From the NCBI GenBank assembly GCA_035772785.1, contig JAOCPU010000049.1:62001-126000 (forward strand): a stretch of DNA of 64,000 bases, written 5' to 3'. Shown in pieces: positions 34,390 to 46,776 of this stretch (position 1 is the stretch's first letter; each line of letters opens with the position of its first letter). Origin of the DNA: Phlebiopsis flavidoalba (Eukaryota; Basidiomycota; Agaricomycetes; Polyporales; Phanerochaetaceae). A program made the translations under genes and the position numbers. The notes beneath the pieces were generated by a model, which did no database searches, was not told where the DNA came from, and saw nothing but the letters and a program-made list of their open reading frames with translations.

Positions 34390-37161
34390 ATGGGAAAACG
34401 GCGTGTTTGATGCATACTTGCCCCAGTCGTCGGGTTATGCTATCATTCTCGGTGGTGGGACGGGCTTTGCCTTGTTCATGCTTATCCTCAGTTGGCTTCA
34501 GGCAAAGTTTACGGAGACTTCGCCATTCGAAAGTACGTACTTCAGAGTCCTCGCCGTTTTTTCTGGCCTAATGGTGCATCTCTAGACGAGGAGTTCTCGA
34601 GTGCGAGCCGAAGTGTAAAACCCGGTCTCGTCTGCTCTGGTATCGTACGCTTCTGTCTATTTTACCAGTGTTTGGGGTTCTGACTTCGCTGCGAAGGTTT
34701 CGGCCCTGGACATGGAGCGCCACGTTGATGGTTTCTTCTCTCATCGTGTGTACCAATAGTCGGCGTCTCCGGCGGATGGTGGTACGGAGTTTGCGGAACG
34801 TGAGTTATATTTGCTCATTACTGTGCAACAGAGACTAAACGCCTACCCATCTTCAAGTGTCTCTATCATATTCTTTTCTGTCATTGCGTCCGCTGTAAAG
34901 CAGAACGCGAACGGAGCTAGAACCTTCATGGAGATTGTGAAAGCCCGCTTCGGCACACCGGCTCATATCATGTTCTTGGTGCGTTCATCTCATCCATTTG
35001 TACGAACGTAATCCGACGAAGACACTTTTAGTTCTACGCCATCTTCACTTCTCTCATGGTCTCTGCCATCCTTCTCCTCGGAGGAAGCGCCTCAATCTCT
35101 GCCCTGACAGGCATGGATATTCGAGCGGCGACGATGCTGTTACCCGTCGGTGTCATTGCCTTCGTTATCGTCGGTGGCCTTCGCAGCACCTTCGTCTCCG
35201 ACTACGCGCACACGACCATTGTGTTTGTCATAATCTGGCTCTTTGTCTACACGGTACGTTCGTGTACACCGAACCAGAGAGCGCACGCTGAGTATTGTAT
35301 ACAGGCGTATGGCTCGTCAGACAAGATTGGGTCCCCTTCCGCCATGCACGCTCTGCTAGTTCGGGCTGCTGAGATAGACCCGGGTTGTTGGGAATTGGCA
35401 GGGATCGTACTCTTACGTTCCACTCGAAGCCTGCTTTCATCTGTAGGTTTTTCATTAGCCTGGTTGACGTTCGTCACTGATTATTATACCAGACGCGGCC
35501 ATTTCTTGCGTTCTAGGCACTGCGACTGTCTTCCTCGACCAATCTTACTGGTAAGCACCCCGCTCATACATTACGTACACCCCCTGACGGCTACCCTCTA
35601 GGCAACGCGCAATCGCCTCCAACCCGAACGGAACCACCAAAGCCTACATCATGGGCCGGTCTCTCCTGGTTCAGCGTCCCCTTCGCCTTCGGCACGACCA
35701 TGGGGCCTCTCCGCACACGCGCCCTGCAGAGCGACCCCTCCTTCCCCACTTACCCCCTGCCCCCTCAGCGCTGCCCAACAGGGCGCAGGGCTTGTTGCAC
35801 CTGCGGCCGCCACTGCTCTCCCGCACCGTCGCCCTTTTAGGGCGTTCAGGAGCTATCGCGATGCTTATTATTGCCGCACACAAAAAATCACGTATATGGC
35901 TGGCCCTAACGCCCGCCCTGCGAGCGGTGCTGGCCCAACAGGGGCTCTGCGCCCTTTTAGGGCGTTCAGGAGCTATCGGTCGTCGTAATATGGCGTGTTC
36001 GGCGCAGCTGATTTCGGTGTCGTCTATTTTTCACCTATGATGTTTATCGGTGAGAGTGAGTACGCTTTGAGTTCTTGCCGACCGGTGGGGCTCAGTAGAG
36101 GCTGTTAGACATACTGGAGACCGAAGGCCACCGCACGCCGAGCTGCTCAGAGTTGCGCACTTGGGCACGTGTTGCTGCATGGGGAATCTGGATCTCTGTC
36201 TGGTGTGTCATCTTGAACGCCTTATTGGGAAAACGTTGTCGACATGAATTTCGTTTACTGTAAGTATCTTACATTCTATGACCGTAGCGCATCATTGACA
36301 ATTCTATAGACTTCTGCGGCACTATCATCGGCGCGCCGGTCATCCCGGTCATGCTCGTCGTCCTCTGGTATCGAAAGCTCACGAACGTCGCCGTACTCGC
36401 AAGCTCGGGGAGGCACGTTCCTCGCGCTGATCGCGTGGCTCGTCACCTGCCGCTACTACTACGGCGCGCGCTCTCCGTTCGACCTGCTCGTCGCAAGCTA
36501 CTCGTCACTACCGCGGGCAGCTTGACGAGCATGGGCTCTGGCGCGATCATCGCTGTCGTCGTCAGTCTGTTCAAGCCTGACGACTATGACTTTACCGGCA
36601 CGCGTTCGAGTGAGTTGACCTCACAACATCATATGGGGATTCCTTCTGACAATAGCCTCCAGTCAAGCTCATCAAAAAGAATCCTCCGAGGGCGAGGACA
36701 CAGCTCAAGACGAGGAAAGCATGCCGCCCACGCAAGTCGTAACCGTCGACGCGTCCGAGGACGACAAAAAGGAGCCCGGATCAAGCGCGTCCCTCAATCT
36801 CGCACCACCAGGCCTACCCGGACAACCCGGCGGTCGACAGGTCGCTCGTGCCCGCAGACGCGAAGCCGCGCGTTCGTTCTGGCTGTCGACCGTGCTCATC
36901 CTCATCATCGCCGTTGTTCGTGCCCATCCCGCTCGGCGCGAGCAAGTACGTGTTCTCGTCGGGCTTCTTCACCGCGTGGGTCGTGGTCTTCATGGTGAGT
37001 TGCTTCCTTTGCTTGCTGGGACCGGGAAGCTGATTTTGATCTGGTAGATCTGGTCCTTCGCTGCTGGCTTCTGCTGCATCGTGCTTCCTATTTATGAGAG
37101 TCGTGCTGCGCTCAAGCAGATCGTCCATCGTTTGTTCAGGATGATTCGTGGCCGCCGCTAG
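34390..37161 (+). CDS. DUR3: urea active transporter, sodium:solute symporter family
   Basis: Plasma-membrane high-affinity urea/H+ symporter of the SSS family. The first helix reads YLPQSSGYAIILGGGTGFAL. Next are SASRSVKPGLVCSGIV, an intron, VSAWTWSATLMVSS, VGVSGGWWYGV, then KQNANGARTFMEIVKARFGT and PAHIMFL (about 34900), LLLGGSASISALTGMDI (35070), VGGLRSTFVSDYAHT (35170), GTATVFLDQSYW (35515), KAYIMGGLSWFSVPFAFGTT (35640), AQLISVSSIF (36005), NFVYYFCGTIIGAPVIPVML (36245-36350), TFLALIAWLVTCRYYYG (36415), an acidic cytoplasmic loop, and a last pair of helices (VFVPIPLGASKYVFSSGFFT; IWSFAAGFCCIVLPIYESRA). TAG at 37159-37161. The ATG at 34390 is in the wrong frame by one base relative to helix 1. 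Several introns and indels are present, and a short internal duplication interrupts the middle. A nearby GATA cluster suggests nitrogen regulation. Confidence 0.9.
35831..35978. repeat. 28-bp direct repeat within the transporter, 120 bp apart
   Basis: GCCCTTTTAGGGCGTTCAGG plus the next 8 bases occurs identically at 35831-35858 and 35951-35978. Both encode ALLGRSGAI. A family member would have this segment once, so about 120 bp appears inserted. Confidence 0.85.
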
Positions 37162-37499
37162 TTTCCTTCTTTCGCATCAGTGGAAATCTGGATTGTATGT
37201 ATATTAGTGTTAGACTAAGACTGTATAAATAGCATAGAGCATACCTATTAGACTTAGGAGCAACCTGAGAGCTCATCACCTTGAAACCCGTCCGGGATAA
37301 AGTTCGGTGAAGCGTAAAGCATGATGCAATAGGCTTGTGGGAATTACTATGGTAGTAATACAAATGTTCGAAAAAGAGCCTGATGCGAGTAATGTACATG
37401 CCGTCTGCAATTTAAACGCGATGAGTACCACCAGGAAACAGTCGCCGACACTATAAAGATTTCCGTGTGATTTATTATATGAAATCATATTGGATGCTG
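37162..37499. other. 3' intergenic region
   Basis: Between the stop of the urea transporter and the 3' end of the minus-strand membrane protein gene. No gene seen; A/T-rich. Confidence 0.5.
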
Positions 37500-38491
37500 G
37501 GTGTCCCTCGTCGTCAGCGCGTAGGGGTATCTGAGACACTCCAATGACCACCTCCGGCACTCCGTCGGTGATCTTACGAGGCGAGGGCATGGCTAGAAGG
37601 ACAGCGAGCTGCACGTTCCCGCCGTCAAGGGGTACTGGCGCGTCGGCTGGCTCGTCTTCGGCTGTGGCCACCGAAGAATTGCGGCGCCGTTGGAACAGCC
37701 TCGCAAGGCGACTTCCACGTGCAGATGATTGTGATGCGTCTGGGGTTTGTAGCGATGTTTCGTTGGATGTTGGTGAGTCGGGAATGACCCGTCGCGGATA
37801 TGGGCTAAGTGGTGGGATGTGCGTCAGCACGCAGCTTTGCGGGGAAACATGGCGTTCGGCTCAAGCGGCAAAGCAAGGGGGCGGAGCGCACACTGCACAA
37901 GAGGGCTTGGACTTACCGACATGGAGGTCCAGCTCTCCAATTGTGCAGATGGGTACACGCCTACATCATAAAGCTTCGGCTTCTCTCCTATGTCCCTCTT
38001 TCCAAGGTTCCATAAAGCTTCCGGCGGTAGAAGTCCCGCTGCGATTTGCTCTTCGATTTGTTGACGGAACCGGCGGCGAAGGACAAACGAGCGGAGGACA
38101 ATAGCACACGAGACGAAAAGGAGGACAAAGAGGGTCGCGAGGAATGTTAGGGCTGTGCGCAAGTGAGCATGCGTCCGCAACGCTGGAGAGCAGACGCACA
38201 GGTATAGCGTAGAGGAGGGCGGTGAAAACCCGCCGCCGCTGCCCGAATCAGACGAGGAGGTGCCGAGGCGGCAGAATCTGAGGATGTCACAGACGGTGAC
38301 AACGAGCTAGAGCTCGACATGGTGGTTGATGAACATGAGCCAGAAAGAGGAGAGGATAAGGTGGTCAGAGGCAGCAGCGCCTCCCTAGGATAGCAGCTCT
38401 GGATGGTTCCGTCAAGGAGCTTACGTGAGATCCGCGCGGCCGCCTCCCAAGAGGCTCTCCCCTCTGAACCCTCTCCTCCCGAGGCCTCCAT
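37500..38491 (-). CDS. single-pass membrane protein, function unknown
   Basis: Minus-strand gene. The N-terminal part (38490-38230) is Ser-rich (SSSSSLSPSVTSSDSAASA). One hydrophobic helix follows, TFLATLFVLLFVSCAIVLRS (about 38140-38085), then a basic stop-transfer stretch RRRFRQQIEEQI and a cytoplasmic tail with PEALWNLGKRDIGEKPKLYDVG. After an intron (around 37830-37900) the tail continues SSARGSRLARLFQRRRNSSV and ends with VPEVVIGVSQIPL near 37530. The layout (Ser-rich ectodomain, one helix, tail with a PKLYDV-type motif and a hydrophobic IGV-type end) occurs in many agaricomycete genomes, but no function is known to me. The start and the last codons are uncertain because of frame shifts. 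Confidence 0.55.
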
Positions 38492-39010
38492 TTCACCCTG
38501 GCCCCACCCTTGATAACCTGGAAACCCTCATCACCCTTGTCTGTGCCAATACCACAACCCCGCGTCGCTATTCGCTTCGTATAAGTACAACAAAAGGCAT
38601 CTTAGGGTTGCTATGTGACCGCAGTCCAAAAAACAAAACACAGACGCGGCAGCGCCCCCAAGCCAGCCGAGCACACCCGCGCCACGCCTCGCACAAACCG
38701 AAGGAGCTCGATTGTCTGTGGTCTATGTATCGCCATTTCGACATCTCTTAGGGCATCTCTTGGGCCAATCTTAGGCCCGTGCTTGGACTAGGTACATACC
38801 CAGCACATTGATGACGTCGTGGATAGCTGGCTGTCCGGCAAGTAGACTGAACTCTGCGCGTGTACTGCGTTCACGGGCAGCACTGGGCTGTTGACTCCGC
38901 CACTAACGCGAGCATAGGTGATCATCGTTCCATTTTTAGCCACGAACAATATATGATGATAGTATGTATGGAGCAAGCTACTGTGCCAACGGGAAAGCTA
39001 GAGCAGATCT
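38492..39010. other. intergenic, divergent
   Basis: Upstream region of the membrane-protein gene (minus) and of F-box gene D (plus). No gene recognised; C-rich pyrimidine tracts near 38500-38560 on the plus strand. Confidence 0.4.
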
Positions 39011-41390
39011 ATGATTCGCCGTGATTGGTCATATGAAACCGCACAAGATGCACACTGCCCATCAGTGAAACCCTTTACGCAGCATATACACGAGGGGCAG
39101 TGCAAGCGTACCCCCGACACACTTAGTACTGACATATATCTCGCCGAAAATACAAGTGGAGCCACAACTACAAGATTCTCGAGAGCATTGATAAAATACA
39201 TCAAAAAACAAGTTTTATTTTTGTCCGACCGATGGACAGAGGTCTCTGATCGACAAAGCTGCCGCGCTGGCTTGAACGCCGCCCTCGAAGGGGTTGCGCA
39301 GATCGTTATCTCGGAGCTACCCGAGTGCGCAAGGCGTCAGCGAAATTTGTTAGCCATCAAACGCCATGAGCTCATCATTATTGACATCTTTTGTGACCTT
39401 CACTTACAGCCACCGCAAAATCTCATTCTCTCCACAGACATATTTCGTTTAGTTGGGGCAGGTCACGAACAACTGACCGCTGCAGCTTGTGATCACAACA
39501 ACTGCTGCCAGTCCAACCACGGAAAAAAAAGGTTCGTGTTTGACCGTGCTGACATGACGATGTTCGACTTGTTCATCTCACACTTCACCCCAGTACTAGA
39601 CTTGCATCCTAAACGTGTTCTGGAGATCAATTGGACACACGATGAGCCACACTCCCACGATCGACCTCAAGAGAAGAAAAATCAACGACCCCTCGTTCCG
39701 CCCCCTGATGGTCGTTGCATAATCAACGACCTTCCCGCTGAACTCCTGTCGCATATATTTGTGGTCGGCTGCTGAAAGCGAACACCACGAGGAACCTAGC
39801 GAAGAGGACGAACACGATGGGTCATGCGACAGCTTGTCAGAGCTTGACTCGGATGACGGTTCTGAATCCTCCCAACAGTCCCTTTCAGTTACAACGACGA
39901 GAGACATCTCCCGTACGAGCTTCTTGTCACCCGGATATGCAGACGGTGGCGCGAAGTCGCGATCGAGATCCCCTCGCTATGGTCGGATATCGTGTTCAAT
40001 CCTGACACCAACAGAGAGAAGACACGAGAATACGTGCGCAGAGCGAAGGGCGCGCCACTGGATATATCAATTGACGTCACGGACGATCGTGACGATGAAG
40101 AGAATGTGCGATGGGAGACAGAAAGCCGCGCCAAAGCAACAAATAGAGTTCAAAGGCACTAGTTTACGTGCTCGACATTCTCATCACCCACGTCGGTCAA
40201 TGGAAGTCCCTCGAGCTGATGGTCTCGCCACTACTATCCCATGCTGTACGCGCGCTCAAGACATTCGCCCAGTGCCATGCTGCGCCAATACTCGAGTCCC
40301 TTAGCCTATATCACTACGAAGACTCGGACGATGTCGAGACCTTCCAACCCGCCCGCTATAAGGATGAGCGATACATCCTTTTTCATAATCAACTGCCGAA
40401 GTTAAAAGAGGTTGCACTTTGGGGCGTACATCTGGACTGGAAGAATACGACGTTCTTGTCCAACCTTCATGATATCGAATTCGCCTATCACACTCTCGAT
40501 GTTCGACCGAGCTACCGTGACTTTTTCACGTATCCTCAAATCAGTCGTCCCTCAACTTCAGACTCTCACGCTTTGCCAATCTGGACCGGCAGGTATGCCG
40601 TGTGGAGTGGCTAGAGAGCTTACAGGAGGACACAACTTCCACCCCTTCCGACCTCACACTCGATATTTCCCTCCCATCCCGTGGCCAATCTCGTTCTCGC
40701 CTTCTCGCTATCCTCCCATACTACAGACTACACCCTTGCTCTCCTGGAGCGTATGCATCTGCCCAGCGTCGACATATCGCTCGCCTTGGACTTCGAGCAG
40801 GATGAATACCGATCGGTACTCGCTCGAGTTTCTCTCCACGCCCGGGCCAGGACAGCAGCAAGTCCTTGCTCGCTGGCGTTGAAGCGCTCAAACTCTCTGG
40901 CCTTCCATGCGCGCATGTTCCAACCGTGGTCAAGGCGGCAGAAGCCCTAACAAATATGAAGCAAATCAGCATCAACTTTCACCACGTAGACGAGATTTGG
41001 ACTGACATTCTGGGCTTACCGCTCGACCTACCGCATCCCCGGCTCTCTCCCTGCATTCTTCCCCAGACTTGAAGCCATCTCCGTCACGGGCCTATCGGGA
41101 GAGGAAGTTCGAACGATAGTCTCGGCTCGAAATAGCCATCGGAAGGCCACTCAAAGAGGTGTATCTGAACGAGAGAAGAAGAGTACCTGGATCCAGATGA
41201 TCGGGCGTGGTTCGAGAAAAATCTGGTAACATTCACGAGCAGTTCGATGGTCGGGTCGGACTACGTAAGACGACGACATGGAAGACACCGTCGAGTTTGG
41301 CATAGACCTCAGCGACGTAGACGAAGAAGAGATAGCAGAAGACGATCAGGACGGGAAGGGACTGATGAAGACGAGTTCGACTGGGAGTGA
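39011..41390 (+). CDS. F-box protein D, unrelated to the tandem family
   Basis: Typical large agaricomycete F-box protein, a predicted SCF substrate adaptor. An N-terminal region (from the ATG at 39011, or from a later ATG such as 39553) leads to the F-box: INDLPAELLSHIF (39721), acidic insert, then HLPYELLVTRICRRWREVAI and IPSLWSDIVFN (39905-40010). The remainder is a leucine-rich-like region read across frames: ILITHVGQWKSLELMVSPLL, QLPKLKEVALWGVHLDW, VPQLQTLTLCQSG, LALLERMHLPSVDISLALDF and VEALKLSGLPCAHVPTVVKA. The acidic C-terminus (DLSDVDEEEIAEDD) ends with DEDEFDWE and TGA at 41388-41390, which gives a firm 3' end. The protein is broken by at least six indels. Its substrate is unknown. 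Confidence 0.75.
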
Positions 41391-41629
41391 GTGGATGCCG
41401 TGTCACTCACTGTATATACTTTTGATTAGCGACGTCTATTTCATACTCGATGTATTTGCGCTTAAATCTGGCAAAATAATCCAATGGTACTCTGGCCGCC
41501 ACCACCTAACAGGTACAAACTTGATCATTTTAATGCATATATGCTCACCGGCAGTACGCAAAAAGTGCCACATGGCACTGAGAATACCAGTAGTGATACG
41601 AATAATGTTTTGTTGGAGATATAGTTTCT
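41391..41629. other. short intergenic stretch
   Basis: 3' flank of F-box gene D; no gene seen. Confidence 0.4.
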
Positions 41630-43560
41630 TTCGTGAAGTGGGTCGTGCTGGGACCAACGTATACCCAGAAGAGATGTATGCGTATACAGTCGTTTGATTG
41701 GCTCGTGTATGCAGTCGAGCACAGCTCTACAAGCTGTTTTGGACTCGTGGCGTGGGAGCGTGTGGGAGCAGCGCAAAAACTCGTCACGAACCGTGACGTC
41801 ACACAACAGGGTTGTTCTGTTTTCCTCGACGAGATCAAAAGCGTGCAAAGCGTGAAGTAAGTGTGATAACCTTTGCTTTTCTTCAGCTGTGCCATGTCAA
41901 ACGATGTTGTTCATCATAGCAAATGGGCTCCCTTTGATCCCGATTTCCCTAGCGCACGATTGCTTAACCCACTCTTCGAGGGGTAACAAGCTAGATGCTA
42001 TAAATCAGGAAGACGTACTGACTCGATTCTCCCTGGAGCACATCCTGAATCAGAGTACCGCCGCGGGTAAATCGCCGTTATCGTTTCAAGAAGTCCAAAT
42101 AGCAGGATCCCGACATAATCATCTCGCCGTTGGTCCAACTGGTCGTGCAATCTACATTGCGGAGGACTACAAAGTTGTAGGGGCATCGACGTCAAAACCA
42201 AGTTCGTAAACTTCTACCTAAGTGCATCGAGATACAGAAATGACATCATATCTACATGGGTAGGGGGACCGACCTTTCGTGTCTTATGCGAGCTGCCTCA
42301 ACCTGTGCGTTCGTCCGTCGCCGAGGAGTACCAGCATTCCGAATATCCGTCTGCAAAAAAAAACATTTGTTGTTGCCTGCCTATTACTCTGTGATGTCTC
42401 TTTGGATGGGGCAAGGAACACTTCTATTAGCTTGAAAATCGCTGAGGATGGTAAAAAGCCAACATCGTCAAACTCGTTCAGCTTCTGAAGATCCGACCCG
42501 GCAGAATTCGGGGCACACTCAAAATTCTGTACCCTTCAGGGTGCACAGCGCAGCAATACTCTCTACAGGGAGATGCCTCGCCATCTTATCTTCGATTGGA
42601 ACTATAACCTAGTTGAAACCATAACAACAGCCCAGATACGAGGAAACAGCCGAAGATAATCGACAATACGACATCTGGGCTGTTAACGTTGGACGTAGAG
42701 CAATATTTCCGCATATGTTATCCATGCCCCAAACCATTCTGGACTTGGATATCGCGAATAGAAGCACAGATCAGGGGAAGACGTGCCAACACAGGTGTCG
42801 TATATCGAGGCTAGACAAGCATTCATGCCTTATGGAGATGCACGTCGTAACAGCCCCTCGCCAAGCCCTCTACACTCTCTTACTTGCCGACCGCTGCACG
42901 AGCTCCGATCCTATCCCTCGCACTGGTGTGAAAACCTAGGGACAATCCTCTCTACGGTTTCGGGGAGTCCCCAAAACACCTCATAACTCATGGACAAAGA
43001 CCGAAGACTCTGTGACCGTGCGCGATTCCCACTGCCATCTTCGATCCACCAACCGAAAGATATCCAGAGTGGACCACTCACGGCGGACGACGACTAAACC
43101 TCCACACATCGACGAAGACGCAGCAGCAGACCGTACCAGTTTGCCCGTTCTACCGCTGCGCGCTCAAAAAATTCTGGGACGGCATCCGCACCGTGACGGA
43201 GCTTATGGGGGAAGATCGGACCACCGCACCGCCACGGAGCCAGCGCATCCCCCCCGGCCTCTGCTCACGCTCACCGCGGACAAGCAGCAAGATGGCAACG
43301 CGCTGGGCGCAAGTCTTCGCCGACTCCGGTACTTAAAGCATCGACGGAGGGGAGCCAGGAGTGTGCGCGGAGACCACTCGAACCCGTCAGAGTATGGGTA
43401 ATCCGCGAGTCGCTGGAGAAGTACACCCGTGCGCGCTGCAGAGCGGGGATGAAGCGAGCGGCGGGCGCGGGCTCGGCGCGCGGGGATGCCTAGTCTCGCG
43501 GAGGGCGAGAATGGACCGACGAGGTCCCCCCCCCCCGATGCGGGATGCTGCGGCGATGCG
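41630..43560 (+). CDS. unidentified multi-exon gene
   Basis: Protein-like sequence runs along the plus strand but shifts frame. Readable pieces are DEIKSVQSVK before a GTAAGT donor (41856), then NDVVHHSKWAPFDPDFPSAR (41897), LDAINQEDVLTRFSLEHILN (41992), GRAIYIAEDYKVVG (42145), TFRVLCELPQPVRSSVAEEY (42272), GTLKILYPSGCTAQQYSLQG (42514), LDVEQYFRICYPCPKPFWTW (42690), VSYIEARQAFMPYGDARR (42795), FYRCALKKFWDGIRTVTELM (43150) and a basic end with IRESLEKYTRARCRAGMKRA (43400). The length and continuity argue for one gene of about 500-550 codons. I do not recognise the family and assign no function. Start and end are approximate. Confidence 0.45.
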
Positions 43561-44661
43561 GTTGGTTGGTGACGTGGGTGGGGCACGTGAGACGGCGCGG
43601 AGCCTTGCGTGGTTCGCGCGAGGGGGGCGCGGATTCGTGCCTGTTCACGCTGCTGTTCGACGCCTTAACCAGGTTTTAATAAATGCGGCATCGCAGTGTT
43701 GACGTTGTGGCGTCAGATTTAGGGTATGGACGTGGGCAAGCAGTTTGTCGCTCGGCCGATCAAACCGGCTCTTTTGTTCACGTCGACTAGACCCGTACCC
43801 TGTTCCGACTAGCCTAGTTTGATTACGGCGTCAGTCGCATGACTCGACGTTTCTGCGTGCTCTCGCTTCGTTCTTGCGTCCACGCGAAGAGCGATACACT
43901 TGCGTCTTCGTTACACCACATCGCCTCGAAAGCTGTACTCGCCTTCGAGAGCGGCGCACGTCATGTCTGGGGGAGTAAACGTGTACATCTACCGGCCCGT
44001 GGCACAGCGCGGCGACAAGTACGCGAAACAGGCGGTGCTCAGAGTCGGCGACGGCCTCAGGCGGTGCTTTGCTCGGTGTGGGGGCGCTGGTTACAGAGGG
44101 TGGCGCCAGAGATGATTCTCTGTCTATGCGAGAGAGAGAGTGGTGGTTGATACAGAATACATTATGATGACAGACACGGTACAGGGTTTAATGCTCAAAC
44201 AAAGGTTTGTCAAAAAGAATCTCCCAATCGGATCAAAAGAATAAGGCTAGGTTATATACAAAGAGACCAGCATGTTCATGGCATGTTCACATCATGAGAC
44301 GTTGACTGAAATGGTGAGAGCTAGCCTAGGCGTACAACAGAATGCAGGACAGCGTGCATAGCGAGGTATATAGAGTAGATAGAGCTAGTTGTACCCAGAG
44401 TTGACGACAGTCAGAAACAGAGCAAAATGAGAAGGCGAGAAGAATGCTGTGGGCCCGTCACCAGAGGTCCAGAAGCCAGGATCATTCACGGTCTTGAAAG
44501 GGGGGCTCTCGCTCGAGTCGAGGAGTCTCTTCCGCATTTTACGACATCGTGCTTTGTGTGGCGCATTCTCCACCCGCCCGTGAACGCATGTGGCGTGGCC
44601 TGCGAGGTCTTACGAAGACTGACATAAAGTTTACTGTGGCAATGAGACTAGAGCAGCTTGA
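43561..44661. other. intergenic, no gene recognised
   Basis: Short frames only. The fragment starting at the ATG at 43964 (MSGGVNVYIYRPVA) looks faintly protein-like but is too short to call. The right part should hold the 3' end of the PP2C gene. Confidence 0.4.
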
Positions 44662-46776
44662 TTATCTCACCTGTACGTCAAGCTGGGGATGCCTGAATAT
44701 CCGCGGGTACGACATTTTTTTTCTTCTTTTTTTTTTTTTTCTTCTCGCCGTGGGGCGGCTGGTGGCGGTGGAGCCTCGCCCTGCAGCACCCGCTCTGGAT
44801 GAATCGCCGTCGAGCTTGTGCTTCTTCGTTAGTCGCTCGATCCTCTTTCCCTGTCGAGTTCGATCAAGGACTGCGCCTTCAGGCTCTCGCCGTGGGATCA
44901 TGGGAGATCTGACCCTCGGGATGTCGCTGTCGGGCGAGGCGTCGGGGATCTCGTGGTCGCTGTCGTCAATCGTCCTCTCCGATATCGCTGTCCGGCCGAG
45001 GACGCCAAAGAGCTCGTCCGCCTTCTGGAAGACAAAACCGTGATGCCACCGCGTCCTGGCTGCTGGTCCGACACGGTGTCCGGACGCAAGCCCCAAGCAC
45101 CCGCTCCCGTGCCTCCATAGCCGCGAGTCTCTGTCGCTTCGCCTCGAGCCGGGGTTCCGAGTAGAGACGCGGGAGTTCGGTTGGTGTGTAGTGACCGTGC
45201 TTTTGTTGTACGCGATCGGGTGATCCAACGCCTGCCACTGCTCCGGTGTACGACCGTTCAACAACGGCAATGACGAGCATAGTCATGTTGTCGCAGCCGA
45301 CACCAGCTCCGCCAACAGTGTCGGGGGCCAGACAGTGGTCGCAGATGATCTCACACAAAAATCTCGCACAAGGGTACCTATCTTCTGCCCTGCGAAACAA
45401 GCAATCTGACGCAGCCCGCTACTTGTTGTGTAGAGAGGCAGTCCCCCAGATACTGTACTGAAAATGGGCAGTGTTAGTGGCGGATCGAGTATCTCGCAGC
45501 TTCGGGCTAATTAAAATAAAACGGACCATCGCAAGCAATGACAACGAACTCATCCTCGTCGGTGAGGTTACGCTCGATGATTTCGGGATCGCAGGTGATG
45601 ATCTGTTCCTCAGCGGGTATCTTGGGGTTCCGCTTATACGTGAAGTCGCCAAGAGCCCTAGACAGTGCGAGGTTTCCTGCATTCGTCGAGAGTCAGATCA
45701 CAGTCCATGCGTATGATCTCGATGACATACCATTGACACGGACCAAACTCGACGTAGCCACCAGCAGCCTTGATACGGGCCCGCTCGTCTCAAGAAAGTC
45801 AGGTGAGTTTCCGGATTAGGAAGATCGAGATCTCACCGTTGTTCTCGGGCTTGTGATCATGGCTCATGGGGTATACCATTGCCATCATGAGCATATAATG
45901 TAGCCCTTGAGTCACCAGCGTTTGCCTTGTGGAGGGGATTAACATGCGGTGGAAGGGTGTGTAAAATCAGGAGAGTTCATACCACGATGAGGCGGTTATC
46001 ATGTGTAAGAAGACCCGCGACAGCAGTACAGCCGGAACTTTCACGCATGAACGAGTAGTAGTCTAGACAGTAGTGAGCAATTCTCCCCTAATATGGGATG
46101 TTACACGATGTACATACCATCCTTCATGTCGGCGTCTGTGTTGAGGAACGCGTTTTTCAATGCTTCAGAATAACGCCCTGCCTTGTACGCATCCTCCTTC
46201 GTGAGACGTTCGTCGGGTGGACATGCTGGCCTGCTCGTACGATTGGCGGTTGCGGCACCTGGAGCACACGAGGCGCACAGGGGGAATAACGCGCAGGCGT
46301 TAGCTCCGCAGGGTCCAAAACGTGACATGTATGCGTACCGCCATGGCCGTCATACACGGCAAAAAAGGCCTTGTTTGTTTTTGCACGAGTCGTCTTTCTC
46401 GGTATCGAGCTTGAGAATAGCTTGCGTTGCGCATCCTCCATGCCTAGAAAAAAGAGCCACAGATTTTAGGATGTCCCTGGCTATGTCTGACCGCGCAGAA
46501 GGGTGCCCTGAGAAGGACGTGTGCTCGTAGAGGCGGCGACTTCATTGCTCGAGGATAGCATAGCAGGACAAACGACCCCGACAGTCCGATGTTATAAATC
46601 ACTCACTTACAACGCCAGCCTTGCATCTCCGAAATACCATACGCGTACTTGTCCCCATTGTGGCCCGACGATGTAGTTTTTTGGCCGTCGTGGCTGAAGA
46701 AGGCGGTCGGTTAAGCGAAAACGCCGATAATGCACCGTCTGCACTTACCCGTCGCGTCGAGAGGGTTTGTCCCTAT
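44662..46776 (-). CDS. PP2C-type Ser/Thr protein phosphatase
   Basis: Metal-dependent (Mg/Mn) protein phosphatase of the Ptc2/Ptc3 type. The probable start MGQTLST (46776) has a one-base insertion in the ATG (ATAGGG for ATGGG); the glycine after Met would allow N-myristoylation. Going down the minus strand: GISEMQGWR (46640), MEDAQ (46440), [10 protein letters not shown] with the metal-binding Asp and Gly (46370), [20 protein letters not shown] and [10 protein letters not shown] (46200-46120), [20 protein letters not shown] (46040), [16 protein letters not shown] (45690), [11 protein letters not shown] (45560), an intron, [11 protein letters not shown] (45450), and [16 protein letters not shown] with the last metal Asp (45310). 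The tail is charged and ends in a lysine-rich run encoded by long T tracts. At least six introns. Substrates are not evident; relatives act in stress MAP-kinase and checkpoint signalling. Confidence 0.87.
44715..44740. repeat. poly(T) tracts (8 and 14 nt)
   Basis: T8 at 44715-44722 and T14 at 44727-44740. On the minus strand they encode the Lys-rich tail of the phosphatase, if the frame is truly open there; such runs are prone to sequencing error. Confidence 0.8.
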
